NCBI RefSeq assembly: GCF_000499845.2
Contig: NC_023749.2
Span: 8,724,013-8,788,012, forward strand
Length of the DNA: 64,000 bases
Direction: 5' to 3'
Source of the DNA: Phaseolus vulgaris
Lineage: Eukaryota > Streptophyta > Magnoliopsida > Fabales > Fabaceae
Below the pieces are notes generated by a model, which made no database searches, was not told the DNA's origin, and worked only from the letters and a program-made list of their open reading frames with translations. Within the stretch, counting starts at the first letter, position 1; every line of letters starts with the position of its first letter. The position numbers were made by a program, and so were the translations under genes. Below are positions 51,304 to 63,500 of the stretch, one piece after another.

Positions 51304-53480
51304 GGTTGTTGCTAACGGTTAAATAAAAAATAATATTTACAGGGAGGGGTAAAGTTGGAATTTGAGAAGGTTTTTTCGGCGGCTCTCTATTTCAATCGGC
51401 GGTAGCGACAATATCTCTGGCGAGGGAAGCCGTGTTGTGAAGAAGAGCTTCGGCTCTGTGGCTCTGGCCGGCGCCGATTGGAATCTCTCATAACCAGAAC
51501 GGTATAACCGTAATTTAAGAGCCCCAGAAGGCGCAAAAAATGAAAAAAGAGAGTGAAAGAAGGTAAGGTTACGGCGGCGCCACACACTGACTATGAGTTG
51601 TTGTAGTTTTTCTCGGTGGGACTTTTTCTTGCGTTGGAATGGTTGCAGTAGTTGGCTTCGATTTATAGAGAGTGGGGTTGAAACGGTTTCAGGGTTGGAC
51701 ACGTGGGTGGACTTGATTGACTGTCGCAAAACAGAATTGGCCCTTGATTTTAGAGATAGGGAGTAGGGTGAGAATCAAAGTCCACAAGTGAGGTGGGCTC
51801 ACGGGAGCACGTGGAGACTTGTGTAGAGGATTCCGAATTTGTGATGCTTCGCGTGGCCGAAAGAGCATAGGTGAAAGATTCAATTAAACGGAATCCAAAT
51901 TCTTTATGTTTTTTTTTTTTAATTTTAAAATTAACAAACAGAAAGTTCAATAATTGATAAAGAAACAGTGTTTTAAAAACAGAAGAAATTGTGAAAATCT
52001 GAAATTTCAATTCTCAACCTTACTGTTGGACTTTTTCTCCAATAATGAAAGTACAAATTATTATTCTGAAATTTGAAATAATCTTTTTAAATTTTAATTC
52101 ATTTAACTATTTTTGACAGAATCATTATCAAAATGTCATTTATCAATTTATATGTATATATATATATTGATATTTTCTTTTTTGTGATATTAACGGAATT
52201 GTTTTTTAAAATGGAAAAGAAAAATTATATTCAGAATACCTCTTCGTAAAAGCAAAATAATTTCTATCAATTAGTATAAAATAAATGGTAGTTTAGGTCA
52301 CGATAAACCTGTCCAAGTGCGAGCTCAGATTTAATATTTAAAAAAAAAACTGAACAAAGTCATTTTCGTCTGTTTATATTTTGTTAAACTTAATCAGAAC
52401 AAATAAATCTTATCAATTGAATCTTGGTTATGCAAATATATGTAAAAGTTGTTTTGAGAAAAAAAATATAAAACAGAATGCTGTTGGAAAAAAAATCATC
52501 AACGAGGTGTATAAACAACAAATTTAAATTTTATCATAAATGACTTATACTAATTAAATTAAATAATAGCACAAATGAGAAGACTTTGATCTTTTAATTA
52601 TTGAGTCTCAATATTAGTTGTAGAAACGATTCCAAAAAAGTTGACGACTCACTGCATAAAAATTATTTACTGAATTATTAAATATATATTAATAATTCAT
52701 TAATGAATTTGTTAAAGTTCAACAAATTAGTAAATCACAAATCCCGTATTGACATTAATTACTATCCCATTGGATTATGTTGCAAATTCAAATAAATTTT
52801 CTCTGGATTAATTTGCTGAGTTGAAGTAAAATGAAATTGATTTTTTTAAACAACATTAATAATGAAATGAACTAATATTTTCAAATCCTTTGAAAATATC
52901 CAAATCCTTTGAATTACTCATGGATTTCAATAATTAGGCCATGGCAAACACATCCAAAACACACGTCAAACTCTTTATGTTAATGAATGTGGAAAAAGAG
53001 AATGATTGTTTATTTAAATTTTTGGGCAAAAATAAATGCAAACAATTAGTTAGCATAAACCCCGTCCACAAACTTAAACACGATTCGCCTTTCATTAGTA
53101 CAAGTCCCTACAAGCACAAAAGTTCACGTAATAGTGGAAATTTTTGACATAATTTTTCTGTGCTATATAATCACCATAAAGGAAAATGCTTATGTATTTA
53201 TTTTGGATGAGAATTCCAACACGAAACAACTTTCTTTGTAAAATGTACTAAGACATATATATTGGAAGTTACTTTATATATTATTATTCGTTGATTATTT
53301 TTATATAACAAAAGGTCTAATCTATTATAAGTTCAGATCATAATTAGTTTTTTTTATCTCAAAATATAATTAATTAATAATACAAAATGATTGCATAAGT
53401 GTCATACTTTTGTTAATTTAATTGTCGGTGGTTGAAAATGTAAATTTTATCCAATGTTGTGAATCTATTTATAGAGGTGA
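51304..53480. other. Upstream region of DUF7054 gene and intergenic
   Basis: The first 450 bases (to about 51750) stay GC-rich and hold overlapping minus-strand ORFs in several frames, none with a recognisable family. They are most simply the 5' leader and promoter of the DUF7054 gene. Beyond about 51900 the sequence is AT-rich with nothing recognised. Confidence 0.5.
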
Positions 53481-53834
53481 CACTACAAGAAAATCATTGA
53501 AAACCAATTTTAGAAATAAAAAAATAATTAGTTGCTATAGTGACTAAATTATATATCATTTTAGACACTAAAATAATTTTTTGTTTCTAAATTAGTTTCT
53601 ATTAGTATCTAATTAACTATCAAGGTTTTAACTACCAATTATTTATATTCTAAATTTGGTAGCAAAAACCTTGGTGGCTAATTAGATACTAATATAGAAA
53701 CTATTTAATAATAATATAAACTAATTTAGAAACCATTTTTTTAGTCTCTAAAATGGTCTCTAATTTAGTCACTATAACAATTAATTATTTTTTGTCTCTA
53801 AAATTGGTTTCTATTCAATGATTTTCTTGTAGTG
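53481..53834. mobile_element. Fold-back CACTA-type MITE, 354 bp
   Basis: The element starts CACTACAAGAAAATCATTGA and ends TCAATGATTTTCTTGTAGTG, a perfect 20-bp terminal inverted repeat. The trinucleotide TGA flanks it on both sides (53478-53480 and 53835-53837). The arms continue complementary almost to the centre, so the element forms a hairpin. It is the best preserved copy of the family also seen at 654-960, 5930-6080, 11575-11923 and 56456-56680. No coding capacity. Confidence 0.9.
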
Positions 53835-53837
53835 TGA

Positions 53838-55369
53838 GTGGTGATACTCTTTGAAGCAAGCCTAGATGAACATGACTCTCAAAGTTAATATTTGTTTAAT
53901 TTAACAATATAAATTGATTGGTGTATTCTAATTAGTTTTAACCATTCTTTATTTATTTTTCATTTTAGGTCCCCGACATGTGTTTGACAATATTTTCCAA
54001 TATCATTTTGGACTTATTGTTTTTGGTGTGGTTTGTGGACCAAACATAATCTCAATCAAACCAATAGTGTTGGATTTTAATGGTTTCTACCATGTACAAA
54101 ATAATATGTTTATAATGTTTCTTTTAGTTAGAATTAAAATAGTTGTAGACAAATCATTGTTTAAATTTAAAATAAATGTTTTTTGAAATAAACTTTTAAA
54201 AATAATCACCTATTTTAAAAAAATAAATAAAATTCTACTAAATCCAATTTAATGTTATCATTTTTTTTATAAAAATATAAATTTACCTTCTTGGTGGTGT
54301 AACAAGTTGCAATTGAAAAATATTGTTAGGGTTTGTATGTATAGTTATTAGCAATAGTGATTAAAAGTAGAAGTGGTGTACCTGAGATAAAATATTGATA
54401 ATTTATTTATTGAAGTATAAAGCTTATAAATAAATAAAAGTTAATTATTCAAACTTTATTTCATAAAAAATTATCTTCTTTTTAAAACTATTTTCTCTTT
54501 ACCTTTCCTGACTTCTCTTTAAAAATCTAACAAATTTGTTCATCCTTTTGAAGATCGAAGCTTGTCATGGTAATCCCAGTGGAGAATAAAATAAGTTTAT
54601 ATAATCCATTGATGTTTTAGAGTAAGTTTATCTCTTTCTTGGGTCAGTTTTGAGAAATTGTGCAAGCTTGGAGAGAGAAATTTTTTCATGTGATGATTTT
54701 AGAGCTAGGAAGAGTCTTTGTTAGTCTAGGATCATAGGGGTATGTTTAGATCATTGATAGAAACTTTTTGTATACATGTTTAACATTCTTACGAGTTATG
54801 TTTAACACTCTTCCTTCTCACTTGATAAATGTCACAATGGAAAAGGCCCTTTATGGTGATGTTGCAGTTCACGTGCCGACATCAAATGTGACAATTGTAG
54901 TAGAGGCACACCATACCTTCATTGTCTGACCTAGACATCTTGTGAGACCTATATCAAATTCTACGATATATATTTGCACTAATATGAGTACATATGAAAT
55001 ATGTTATACATACTAACTAATTTAATTATTTGTTTGCTGATGAGTATAAAAAACCTAAGACAAAACTACTTGTGAAAAAGAAGAAAACATTCTCCAGTGA
55101 TGTTCTTATGGTAACAATGGTGGAAGTTGCTACGACTTTAGATACAACCATCGTAGAGGTTCCATGAGATGCCAGTGATGTACTATTGTACTTTCTCATA
55201 TCTGATTTGTTGGACATTATGGATGATGTAAGTTCAATTATTAAAACATGTATACTATTTATTTATTATATATATATATATATTAATAACTTATTGAAAT
55301 TTAGGTATATTTATAAAATATGCTTCAATGAGGGGAAACAAGATACTTATGGGTTTATAGACCCGTAAC
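53838..55369. other. Intergenic, possible eroded transposon sequence
   Basis: No gene supported. The part at 54840-55200 is less AT-rich and coding-like in several frames, and precedes the Ulp1 remnants, so it may be the upstream part of the same transposon ORF. Confidence 0.4.
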
Positions 55370-56110
55370 TCATTCAATCAATGAGTAACAAAAACTCAGA
55401 AACACAAACATACATTGTCATTGCCTTAAAGAGTAGAGGAAAAAAAATTTATATTGCTCCGTAAATCCATGAGTAAGTCCATATTCATTAAATAAGTTAT
55501 ATTAAATTATTGAAATAAGAGAGACTAACTAATTTTTTAGGTAGGCATCATTGGGAATATATGTTCAAGATTGTACTACTGTATGGTTTTGCTTCTTGTA
55601 TAAGAAACCTCCTAACCATTTTAAACACATAATATATAGGTTATATAATTTCACTTGACATATATTATTACTTATATATTGCATAATGTTATGTGCTCTA
55701 ACACCAAATCTTATTATTTAAGTGCTTATTTTGGATATAACATGTTGAGTGGTAGAGAAGCGCAAAAGCAAAAAAGCTCACTTGGATGCACCTTAAGGTA
55801 TTTAAAGTAAATTTGTTCATCCACTTCAATGTGTGTCATCAATTTATTTAATAACATTTATTTTGACTTGTAGTGGAATAAACAATATGAAAATTATGGG
55901 TGCAGTTACCATGTGATGCACTGGATGTCAACCATTGTGCGAATTTGAATTGATAGAAGTTGGGATAAGGTAATAATCAACACACAAAAAAATTAAAATT
56001 TAGTGTTTATTAATCATGAACTAATTCAAACAAATTTCAAATGTTACAGTTTTTCAATGATCCACAACCGTTATAATAATAAGCACTGGAGTATGTTAAA
56101 ACAACATGAT
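55370..56110 (+). pseudogene. Ulp1/C48 protease domain remnant of a transposon
   Basis: Scattered frames read MSNKNSETQTYIVIALKS (about 55382), RHHWEYMF (about 55548, the catalytic HW region), VWFCFLYKKPPNHFKHIIY (about 55580-55640) and YGCSYHVMHWMSTIV (about 55895-55935, the catalytic Cys region; relatives have ECGYYVMHWMSTIVR). After an apparent intron comes FFNDPQPL (about 56050). The order and spacing match the C-terminal Ulp1-like cysteine protease carried by many plant CACTA and Mutator-type elements. Multiple stops and frame changes show it is long dead. Confidence 0.6.
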
Positions 56111-56339
56111 TAAAATATTTTGTAACTATGTATAACACCTTAGGATAAATGAATGATTAGAATGACATTATAAGTTTAGTGTTGAACTTCTTCTTATACA
56201 ATTTGTTGATTAAATTATGATATTTTATGTAGTTTTTGATATTTAAACTTAGTTCAATTTTTGTTACAATGCATGCTTTGTCTAAAAATTTTGTATATTA
56301 TACAGGAGGTAAGAATACTAATATTAGAAAAAAATACAA

Positions 56340-56455
56340 AAATTCTCTTTTGAAGACACTTTTAATGATGATTTTGGCTTGAATCGTCTTCAAAATTCTT
56401 TTATGAAGACACTTTTAACGACGATTTTGGTATAAAATCATCTTTAAAAACCATT
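56340..56455. repeat. Two-unit 'gaagacacttttaa' repeat
   Basis: Two units of about 60 bases contain TGAAGACACTTTTAAYGAYG, then ATTTTGG, then an inverted partner (AATCGTCTTCAAAA or AATCATCTTTAAAA). Each unit is therefore an imperfect palindrome. It looks like part of a transposon subterminal array. Confidence 0.6.
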
Positions 56456-56680
56456 TATTATTAATTTAGAATCTAAAATAGTTAATAGCTAAAATCTTGA
56501 TAACTAATGTTAGAGATCAATTTGTAAATTAGTTTATAAATTTTTATTAATAATAAAAACTATTTTAGATACTAACAAAATTTTAATTTATAAAATAATA
56601 TCTAAATTTATTAATTTAATAATTAATTATTTTTTATCTTTAAAATTAATTATTATTTAATATTTTTTTTTTAAGTATGA
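56456..56680. repeat. Decayed fold-back MITE copy
   Basis: The block order (ATTTAGAATCTAAAAT, AATTAGTTTATAAATTTTTA, TTAATAATAAAAACTATTTT, AATTAATTATTTTTTATCTT) matches the MITE at 53481-53834 with heavy divergence. The ends are not identifiable. Confidence 0.4.
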
Positions 56681-57926
56681 ACTCTTTAACAAACACATTT
56701 AAAACATGGAGGCATCCATTCTGAATTCAGTCTTGAATATGAGAGGAATGACAAAACTTTAGGCAACTACATTTTCCATGTCTATCCATACCACAATTGC
56801 AATAAGGGTAGCAAAGTTGTTCAGAGATACTAGTCAAAAGACACACTGACCCCATCGTTAGAGACAAAGTCCAAAGTTCTTTTGTTTTCTTATTGTCAAT
56901 ATTTCTTTAAGTTTTACTTAGTTAACTAATTACTATATTAATCTTATGTCTCTATTTTTTTGTGTGCAACTTCACAATTTTTACTATCTATATAAAGAGT
57001 GAATAAGAGATTAGACTTTTCATATACACAAAAACTACAACAGAGTCCAAAATTGAACAGTGCGCACGATTCTTCTGGTTTCAAAACTCTATTATTGCAC
57101 TTTGCTTGAAAGCCACCCAGTTAATGTTTATGGCAATTATTTTTTCAATTTTAAAATTTGATTCTGCAGCAGTTAAATTTATTTTGAAAGAATATATTAA
57201 TTATTTATACCTTGAAAGTGATCTTATCAATCATTAAAAAAATTCTTGAAACAAAACGAAAAAAATATAATATTATCTATTAATGATGTTTATCCGAGTT
57301 CTGATTATGTTCAGGTGCATTGGAAAACATGTTATTACAGTATCTTACGTATGGTTCGATAAACTGGGGAATTATAACAGTTATAACCTCCCCAGGCAGG
57401 TGCCAAAATTTCTTTGCACAACAGTTATGGCAATTGTGTTTGGTGTGGACAGTTACTACCTGCAACTCCATCAATACGTGCCACGATTTTTCTTCAGGAT
57501 AAGTTTTAGATGGCTAGGTTTAAAGCTTTTGAATTCTCGAATGTCAGAGAAAACCTAATAACACCATATTTCTATTTGTTGTTACTTCTTTTAAGATTAT
57601 GATCATACTCTTTTCTATACAGATTCATACTGTATATTAATTTATTATTATGGAATATATTTAGATTAGGGACTAAAAAAAATTATTAAATAAAAATTAA
57701 TTTAAAAAAAAAAATAGTTAGTATATTATTAAATTATATAATATTATATAAATTAGAAAAATTAGAAAAATATTAATATATAGAGTATTTTATTTTAAAA
57801 TGTAGCCAATACATTAATTAATATTTTTTTTATTTAAAATTAATTTTTATTTAGTTTTTTTTTTTTTTGTAATGATAGTTAAAACTTTAGTAATATTAGA
57901 TATTAGTTTAGAAATTAATTTATACA
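56681..57926. other. Intergenic, no gene seen
   Basis: The part 57040-57560 is less AT-rich and has overlapping ORFs on both strands, but none shows a family pattern. No support for a gene. Confidence 0.4.
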
Positions 57927-57946
57927 CACTATAAGAAATTATTTAT

Positions 57947-58345
57947 TTACATACTGATTCTTACATACAGATACAAATCTGTATGTAAATTGAGTGTTAC
58001 ATATGAATGTTTACATACGAATTTAATTCAGTATGTAAATATATATTACATACGAATTTTTCGTATGTAAATAAAAAATAAATACATAATGTAGTTTTGA
58101 CGTCATAAAGCGGAAATAGTTACATATGGATCATATTTGTATATACAACATTATATTTTTAATTAAAAAAAGCAGAAATTGTTACATACAGATTCAATCC
58201 GTATATAACATATTACATATTTAATTAAAAAATGGAAATAATTACATACGAATTTTATTTGTATGTCAAATATTATATATTTAATTAAAAAAACTGAAAT
58301 ATTTACATACAAATTATATCGGTATATAATGTGTTACATCCGGAT
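57947..58345. repeat. Subterminal array of 'ttacatacgaatt' palindromes
   Basis: TTACATACGAATT and its complement AATTCGTATGTAA, with variants (TTACATACAGAT, ATCTGTATGTAA), recur about a dozen times. In the cleanest unit TTACATACGAA and TTCGTATGTAA face each other across a 2-base gap. Such arrays are typical just inside CACTA termini, where transposase binds. Confidence 0.7.
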
Positions 58346-58985
58346 TTTAAAAAAAGTACAAAAAAATATAAGCATTTTCGTTCCCTCACATTAATCTTTT
58401 TCCAAAAAAATAAAATCTCCCCATTCCCTCCATAACATTCTCTTTTTCCCAAAAATAATTTCTCCATTCCTCCACGACATTCCTTTTCTTCACAAAAAAC
58501 AATTTTTCATCTATAAACCTTTCATTCCTTCTCTTTGGAAACCCTCTCATTTGAAAACACAGACCTAACCCTCCCATTTGAAAACACAGACCTAATTCTC
58601 TCATTTTCTATCACTTTGTAATCGTCAACTATTCTCGTAACAAGCCTAACCCAACTCTTCTCACTCTCATATCCCACACCATAAGCATCCACGCCAACAC
58701 GATGCTTCCATTGGTTCTATTATCGCCATTACCGTGAAGATGCAATTACCTACCGGCTTGAATAGCTCTGGGCGAAGTCGTAGTCAGAGTTCAAGATTTC
58801 TTAAGGTATCAACGATGTTGCGATGGAGAAAGATGCAACCATTACGAATCCTTCTTCTTTCTTGCTCCTTGTGTTGACTCTTTCAGACCTTTGACCTTCA
58901 CAGGCTCGCTACGCTTTTAACCCTCACCATTCCCCTCAAACTCCTCTCTCTAACCAACGTTTTCTGGTTTTGAAGGTTTTTGTGA

Positions 58986-59184
58986 CATTTAACTACGCCT
59001 ACAACCGCATCCCCTACTTTGAAAACATATTGGAAAACACGATTTCTGAGGTGGATCACATTTGTTTATGTTTGTTTTCTTGTGCCATTGTTTCATCTTA
59101 TGATTATCTTCTATTTCTGTTGTGCAGATATGTGAGCAGAGGAATTTGAAGAACAATTCACTATTCAATGGAAAGAAGTTTTGG
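58986..59184 (+). pseudogene. Nudix hydrolase 9-like gene fragment (captured)
   Basis: An exon ending at 59050 reads TFNYAYNRIPYF then ENILENTISE. A GT-AG intron (59051-59127) follows, then an exon (59128-59184) reading ICEQRNLKNNSLFNGKKFW up to another GT donor. The pattern D/N-x-AYDRIPH...LE.SISE / QR...N.SLFNGKKFR is that of plant Nudix-hydrolase-9-like proteins, as I recall them. The Nudix box itself is absent. The retained intron indicates capture at DNA level. The identification rests on memory and short matches. Confidence 0.4.
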
Positions 59185-60649
59185 GTAATGAGATACTCTT
59201 ACCTTATCTCAAATTAGTTCACCAAAATATTAACTAAGAATGTTTAAGATTTTTTTTGTTCTTGTTAATGTATGTTTGTTTGGTTGATGGCCCGTGTTAT
59301 GAGTATTTGGTGTCTTAATATTAGCATGGTCTTTACAGTGTCTATAATTAACGTATATGTTAGGTAAAATAGAAAGGGAAGTAAGAGTCTAGGGGATCAG
59401 TTGTTTTGTTGTAGGAATAGTGATAACAGTCAGTAATTAAACATTTGGGAGTTAGTTGGAATAAGTTACACTTTGAAGTTTTAATACACTGATAATGTCA
59501 AACAAATTGGGTCATTTTATGTTTTTATCATTAAGCACATCAGCGCGACGCAGGAAGTCACCTAACCCTAGTAAATTTGGTTAAATGGGGGGCTAGAGGC
59601 ACAATCTTAGGGTGCCAGATTGAGAGGAAAACACCAAGTGATTTGTAACCAATTGGGAGAATAAAAGGTGCTAGAAGTATGCGTGGCTAATTCTACCTTT
59701 GGGATTGAGAGTAATCTGCTCGAACTCTTATGTATTGAGGTGATATTTAAATATGATATAATATTATGTTCTTGATTGATTATTGGTATTTTTGTTTTGC
59801 TTCTAAATAGTTGTTACATGTTTGAAAATCTTAAATATGACTGGAAAATATTTTTAGAGTTCTGACCTAAACAATAATACTTAACATATTTGAGTGTTAA
59901 GAATAGATTTGAAATGTTAATTGCTATTAACGTCTGAGTGTGATTATAAGTTGTTATTATAAATATGCGAGAAATCGGTATTTAGGAAACATTCTTAATA
60001 AATTTATATGCGAGGAATCGATATAAATGACTTTTCTACGTGGGTGATATGGCCTGATCGACGTTGTTTGAGTGATTTAGAGGCACCTTTCTTCGCGCCA
60101 TCTCTCGAGTGCCCATTTTTCTCTTTCAAATCCCAAGCTTTCTTCTTCCTCCTCGTGCCTTCAAATGCTCAAATTTGTACCTTATTCTTCCTCTCCTTGC
60201 TTTTTGGGTCAATAAACTTATTTCATCTTTGGTTTGTGGCTCCATTTGTGGTTCGCTTAGTTGATTAGGTCTTACATTGTGATTTCCTTCATTTGTTGTT
60301 GTGCGTAAAGGAGAAGCTCATCTTGAAATATTTGAAGCTTGGGTTGTGCACGTTTGAGTTGTTTGTTGTTGTGCGAGGTAGTGAAAAACATTTAGAGTTG
60401 AAGCTGAGGTGAATGTGTTGGTTTCTTAGTTCATCTTTTTGTTTCCATTTTTGGTTCCTTTAGTTGGTTCTTGGTTGAGCTGACTTGTTTTTTTAGTTCA
60501 TGTTACATTTGATGTTTATATTAGTTTAGTTTGAGATGATTGAGAGGTTGGAGGTTATAGGAGCATTCTTGTATGGAGGTTGTAGCAACATTTTGGTATT
60601 CTACTCAAACAACATGTTTTCTTTTTCACTTGTAGTATATGTGGATTAG

Positions 60650-60935
60650 ACTGACGCAAGGGTAGAACACATCAAGCTTAACTAGGGTCTAGCCCCATCT
60701 AGGCTTTTTCATTTTATTGTGTAGTGTCAGCTACACCCTCTCTAATCACAAAGATAACTATCAATATGTTTAACTTAGCGAGGGTTTGACCCTCATTATT
60801 AGCTTCCCCTTAGTGAGGGCTTATCTCATTCTATTAGCGAGGGTTTAGCCTACGCTATTAGTTTTCAATTAGCGAGGACTTAGACCATACTATTAGCGTT
60901 TGTGTTAGTTAGGGTTGAGCTCACTATTAATCATG
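60650..60935. repeat. Array of 'ttagcgagggttt' repeats
   Basis: ATTAGCGAGGGTTTAGCC and variants (TAACTAGGGTCTAGCCCC, TTAGCGAGGGTTTGACCCTC, TTAGTGAGGGCTTATC, TTAGCGAGGACTTAGACC, TTAGTTAGGGTTGAGCTC) recur about seven times, many as imperfect palindromes of GAGGGTTTGACCCTC type. It lies about 140 bases inside the CACTA-type end at 61077. Confidence 0.7.
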
Positions 60936-61077
60936 AATCAACGAAAAAAATGAGTTTCCATATATGAATCTTTTGTTTTAAAACCCACGCAAAACCGATG
61001 CATAGATCCAATTAGAATAATTTTTTTGCTTTTGAGATAGTTAGTGACCCACTCTATATACATGTTTTCTTGTAGTG

Positions 61078-62969
61078 AATAGACTTTGATACCATAATAA
61101 GAAGTGAATTTAATCTTAACTCATCTCCATAAAACTAACTTATAATATAAGAATCATTCCTATTTATATGTTATAATTTTGCTTTATTTAGTCTACGTGA
61201 GAAATCATTTTTTTCTTCAAAATTCCTATTCATACAACCACATATATATATATATATATTATCAAAATTGATGTTTTTCAATTTCATTGGCAAGAAGAAG
61301 GATGAAAAATTAATTCGAAGGTGGTTGTGAAGTTGTGATCATTGGTATGTAAGAGACAATGAGGGTGGGGTGCCAAACACCCGTATTGTCTATTGAATCA
61401 TCAAATGAACGAATTATTGTTTGTCCAATGAAAAGGAAGGGTGCATGTTTGTGAAGTTAAGACAATTATAGATTAATTTTACATTAGCGACTAAAACTAA
61501 TAGAATATTTTTAAGGTTGAAGTTTGATTTCTTTTATAATATCTTGAATTAAATTTATTAGATTTATAAGTTTATGGTTTGATTTAAGTTATTGATCGAT
61601 TTTACATTCTTGTATACAAAAATATATAATTTTGACGTTTTACAACTAATAATAAAAGTCACAATGTCAAAATAAAAGTTTTATATTTATATTTTATAAA
61701 AATCATATTCTGTATGAATCTCAACATCAAAATTTTGCTTACGAAAGAGGGATATTTCTACTGCATTATTTAATTTTCTTATATTAAAACAAAATAATGG
61801 AAAGAAATATTGTATTTTGAAAAGGAAAAAATCACAAAAGTTAGAAAAATATAGAATATTTTTTTAAAATTAAAATTCCCAAACAAGACAATTGTTTAAG
61901 TTAAGTAATAGACACTTTTTTTATATGAAAAGAATACAATTGTTATTATTATCAAGGTATTTTTAGAAGTGTATATCAATTGGGTTAATTTCTTTTTTTT
62001 ATTGTTATAAATTATAGATAATTATCTTAGTTATTTTAAGTTAACTATATTCTTTAATTTAAATTTTGAATATATATTAAATATATAAAAGAAGAATTTT
62101 ATTCGTTTAAAATAATTTTATTTTACTCAACCATGTTTTTTTTATTAAAAAATAATATATCAAATTATAGGAGTACTTGGGTCACCCAATCCTTTTACTC
62201 AAAGAAGTAATTGTAAGAATACATATAATTTTAAAAAACTGTATATTGTACATCCAATTTTAATTATTATAGTGAAGGTTGATCTTGTTTCAGAGAATTT
62301 ATCAATACATCAATTACAAATATTTTTTTTGAAATTCTAAATTATAATATCATAAAAATTATATATTTCTTTTAATGGAAAAGGAGCCAGGAGAAATGAT
62401 GATTATAATTATTTTGAAGTATTTAATCACAAATTGGTAAGTTTTATTTAACAATGGTGTTGAGACATCTTAAAATGATTTAAGAATTTTATAAACTTAA
62501 GAATAATATGACTATTAGTTCCTAATTATGATGTCGGCCATCAACTTCGATAGCCTTAATGTTTCTATGTTTACGTCTAAAAAAATTATTAATTTTTCAG
62601 GCTAATAAATTAGGATTTGGAATTATTGATTTTATTAATAAACATTTAATACGTTTCCCTTTTTAGTCTTTAGTTAAGTTGAATTTATTTTGTAAAAAAA
62701 ATTATTATTTTTTTATTCGTAAGCTTATAAAAAGTAAATTATTATTCAAGTCAACTATAAGGGTTAAAAACAGAAAATAACCCGGACTATTTTGAAAAAA
62801 AACGTCATATTCTCAAAATTAAAATACTGTAACTTATGTTTGAATTAAAAATAAAATAAGAAAGTTTAAGAAAATTGAAAAAAAAAACAATTGTAATAAA
62901 ATACTTGGATACTTTTTTACGAAAATTATAAACTTAGAAAATATTTTAATTATTTAAATTTATAGATTC
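61078..62969. other. Intergenic, no gene seen
   Basis: AT-rich sequence with a TA microsatellite at about 61241-61259. No supported gene. Confidence 0.5.
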
Positions 62970-63500
62970 TGTATTGGATAGGATTGCTCTGGACCTCGTC
63001 CAGGTAGGAGTCGATCCAGGAAAGGTAATTCAAATAAAAGATAAAGAAATATTTTTTCTGTTGTAATAATATTTTAAAGATAAAAGATATAATTGTTACT
63101 TTAAGTCTGTTGTTATATTATTTTGAAGATGGAAGATATATTTTATCTCTTATAATAATATGCAAGTTAATTATATTTTAATTAATACATGTTAGTTACA
63201 AATTAATTAATAATTGTTGAGAATAAAAGAGGAGCATCAAGAATAATGGTGCACATGTTAAACATAATATTTTCCTGCTGTTAGCACTGGAAGATAAGTG
63301 GTGCCCAATGGTTTGTTGTTATTATTTTATGCTTTCAGTAGAGATTATATCTCGTGAGTAAGCTAGAAAAGGGACTTGAGACCCTAGGTAAATGGATGTT
63401 GTTTCTGAGTACTAGAGACTAAAACTGATTATTATTTTGAATGTTTTCACTGACTTGATCGTCGGAATCTGATCAACACAACCTCGCTCACAACGGAGCG
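62970..63500 (+). repeat. Gypsy-type LTR fragment
   Basis: The stretch contains GACCTCGTCCAGGTAGGAGT near its start, a region of AAAGATAAAAGATAT words, then TTTTCACTGACTTGATCGTC near 63440-63460. ACTTGATCGTCGGA-like words mark the U5 end of many plant Gypsy LTRs. The boundaries are uncertain and no internal region is attached. Confidence 0.4.

Larger units (their letters stand above)
57927..61077. mobile_element. Possible CACTA element carrying a gene fragment
   Basis: CACTATAAGAAAT at 57927 and TTTTCTTGTAGTG ending at 61077 are oppositely oriented CACTA-type termini. Arrays of short repeats lie just inside each end (57947-58345 and 60650-60935). A two-exon fragment of a host-like gene lies at about 58986-59184. 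The neighbouring trinucleotides do not match (ACA left, AAT right) and the two subterminal arrays are unlike each other. The two ends may therefore belong to different, nested elements. No transposase is recognisable. Confidence 0.4.

Noticed and set aside
51337..51750. Minus-strand ORFs upstream of the DUF7054 gene
   Set aside because: They overlap in three frames with no recognisable domain and are most likely leader or promoter sequence.
57283..57558. 91-codon plus-strand ORF
   Set aside because: Opposite-strand and alternative-frame ORFs of similar length overlap it, and no family pattern is visible.
60008..60268. 86-codon Phe-rich ORF inside the possible CACTA element
   Set aside because: The hydrophobic, Phe/Ser-rich composition comes from pyrimidine-rich DNA; no domain or splice continuation was seen.
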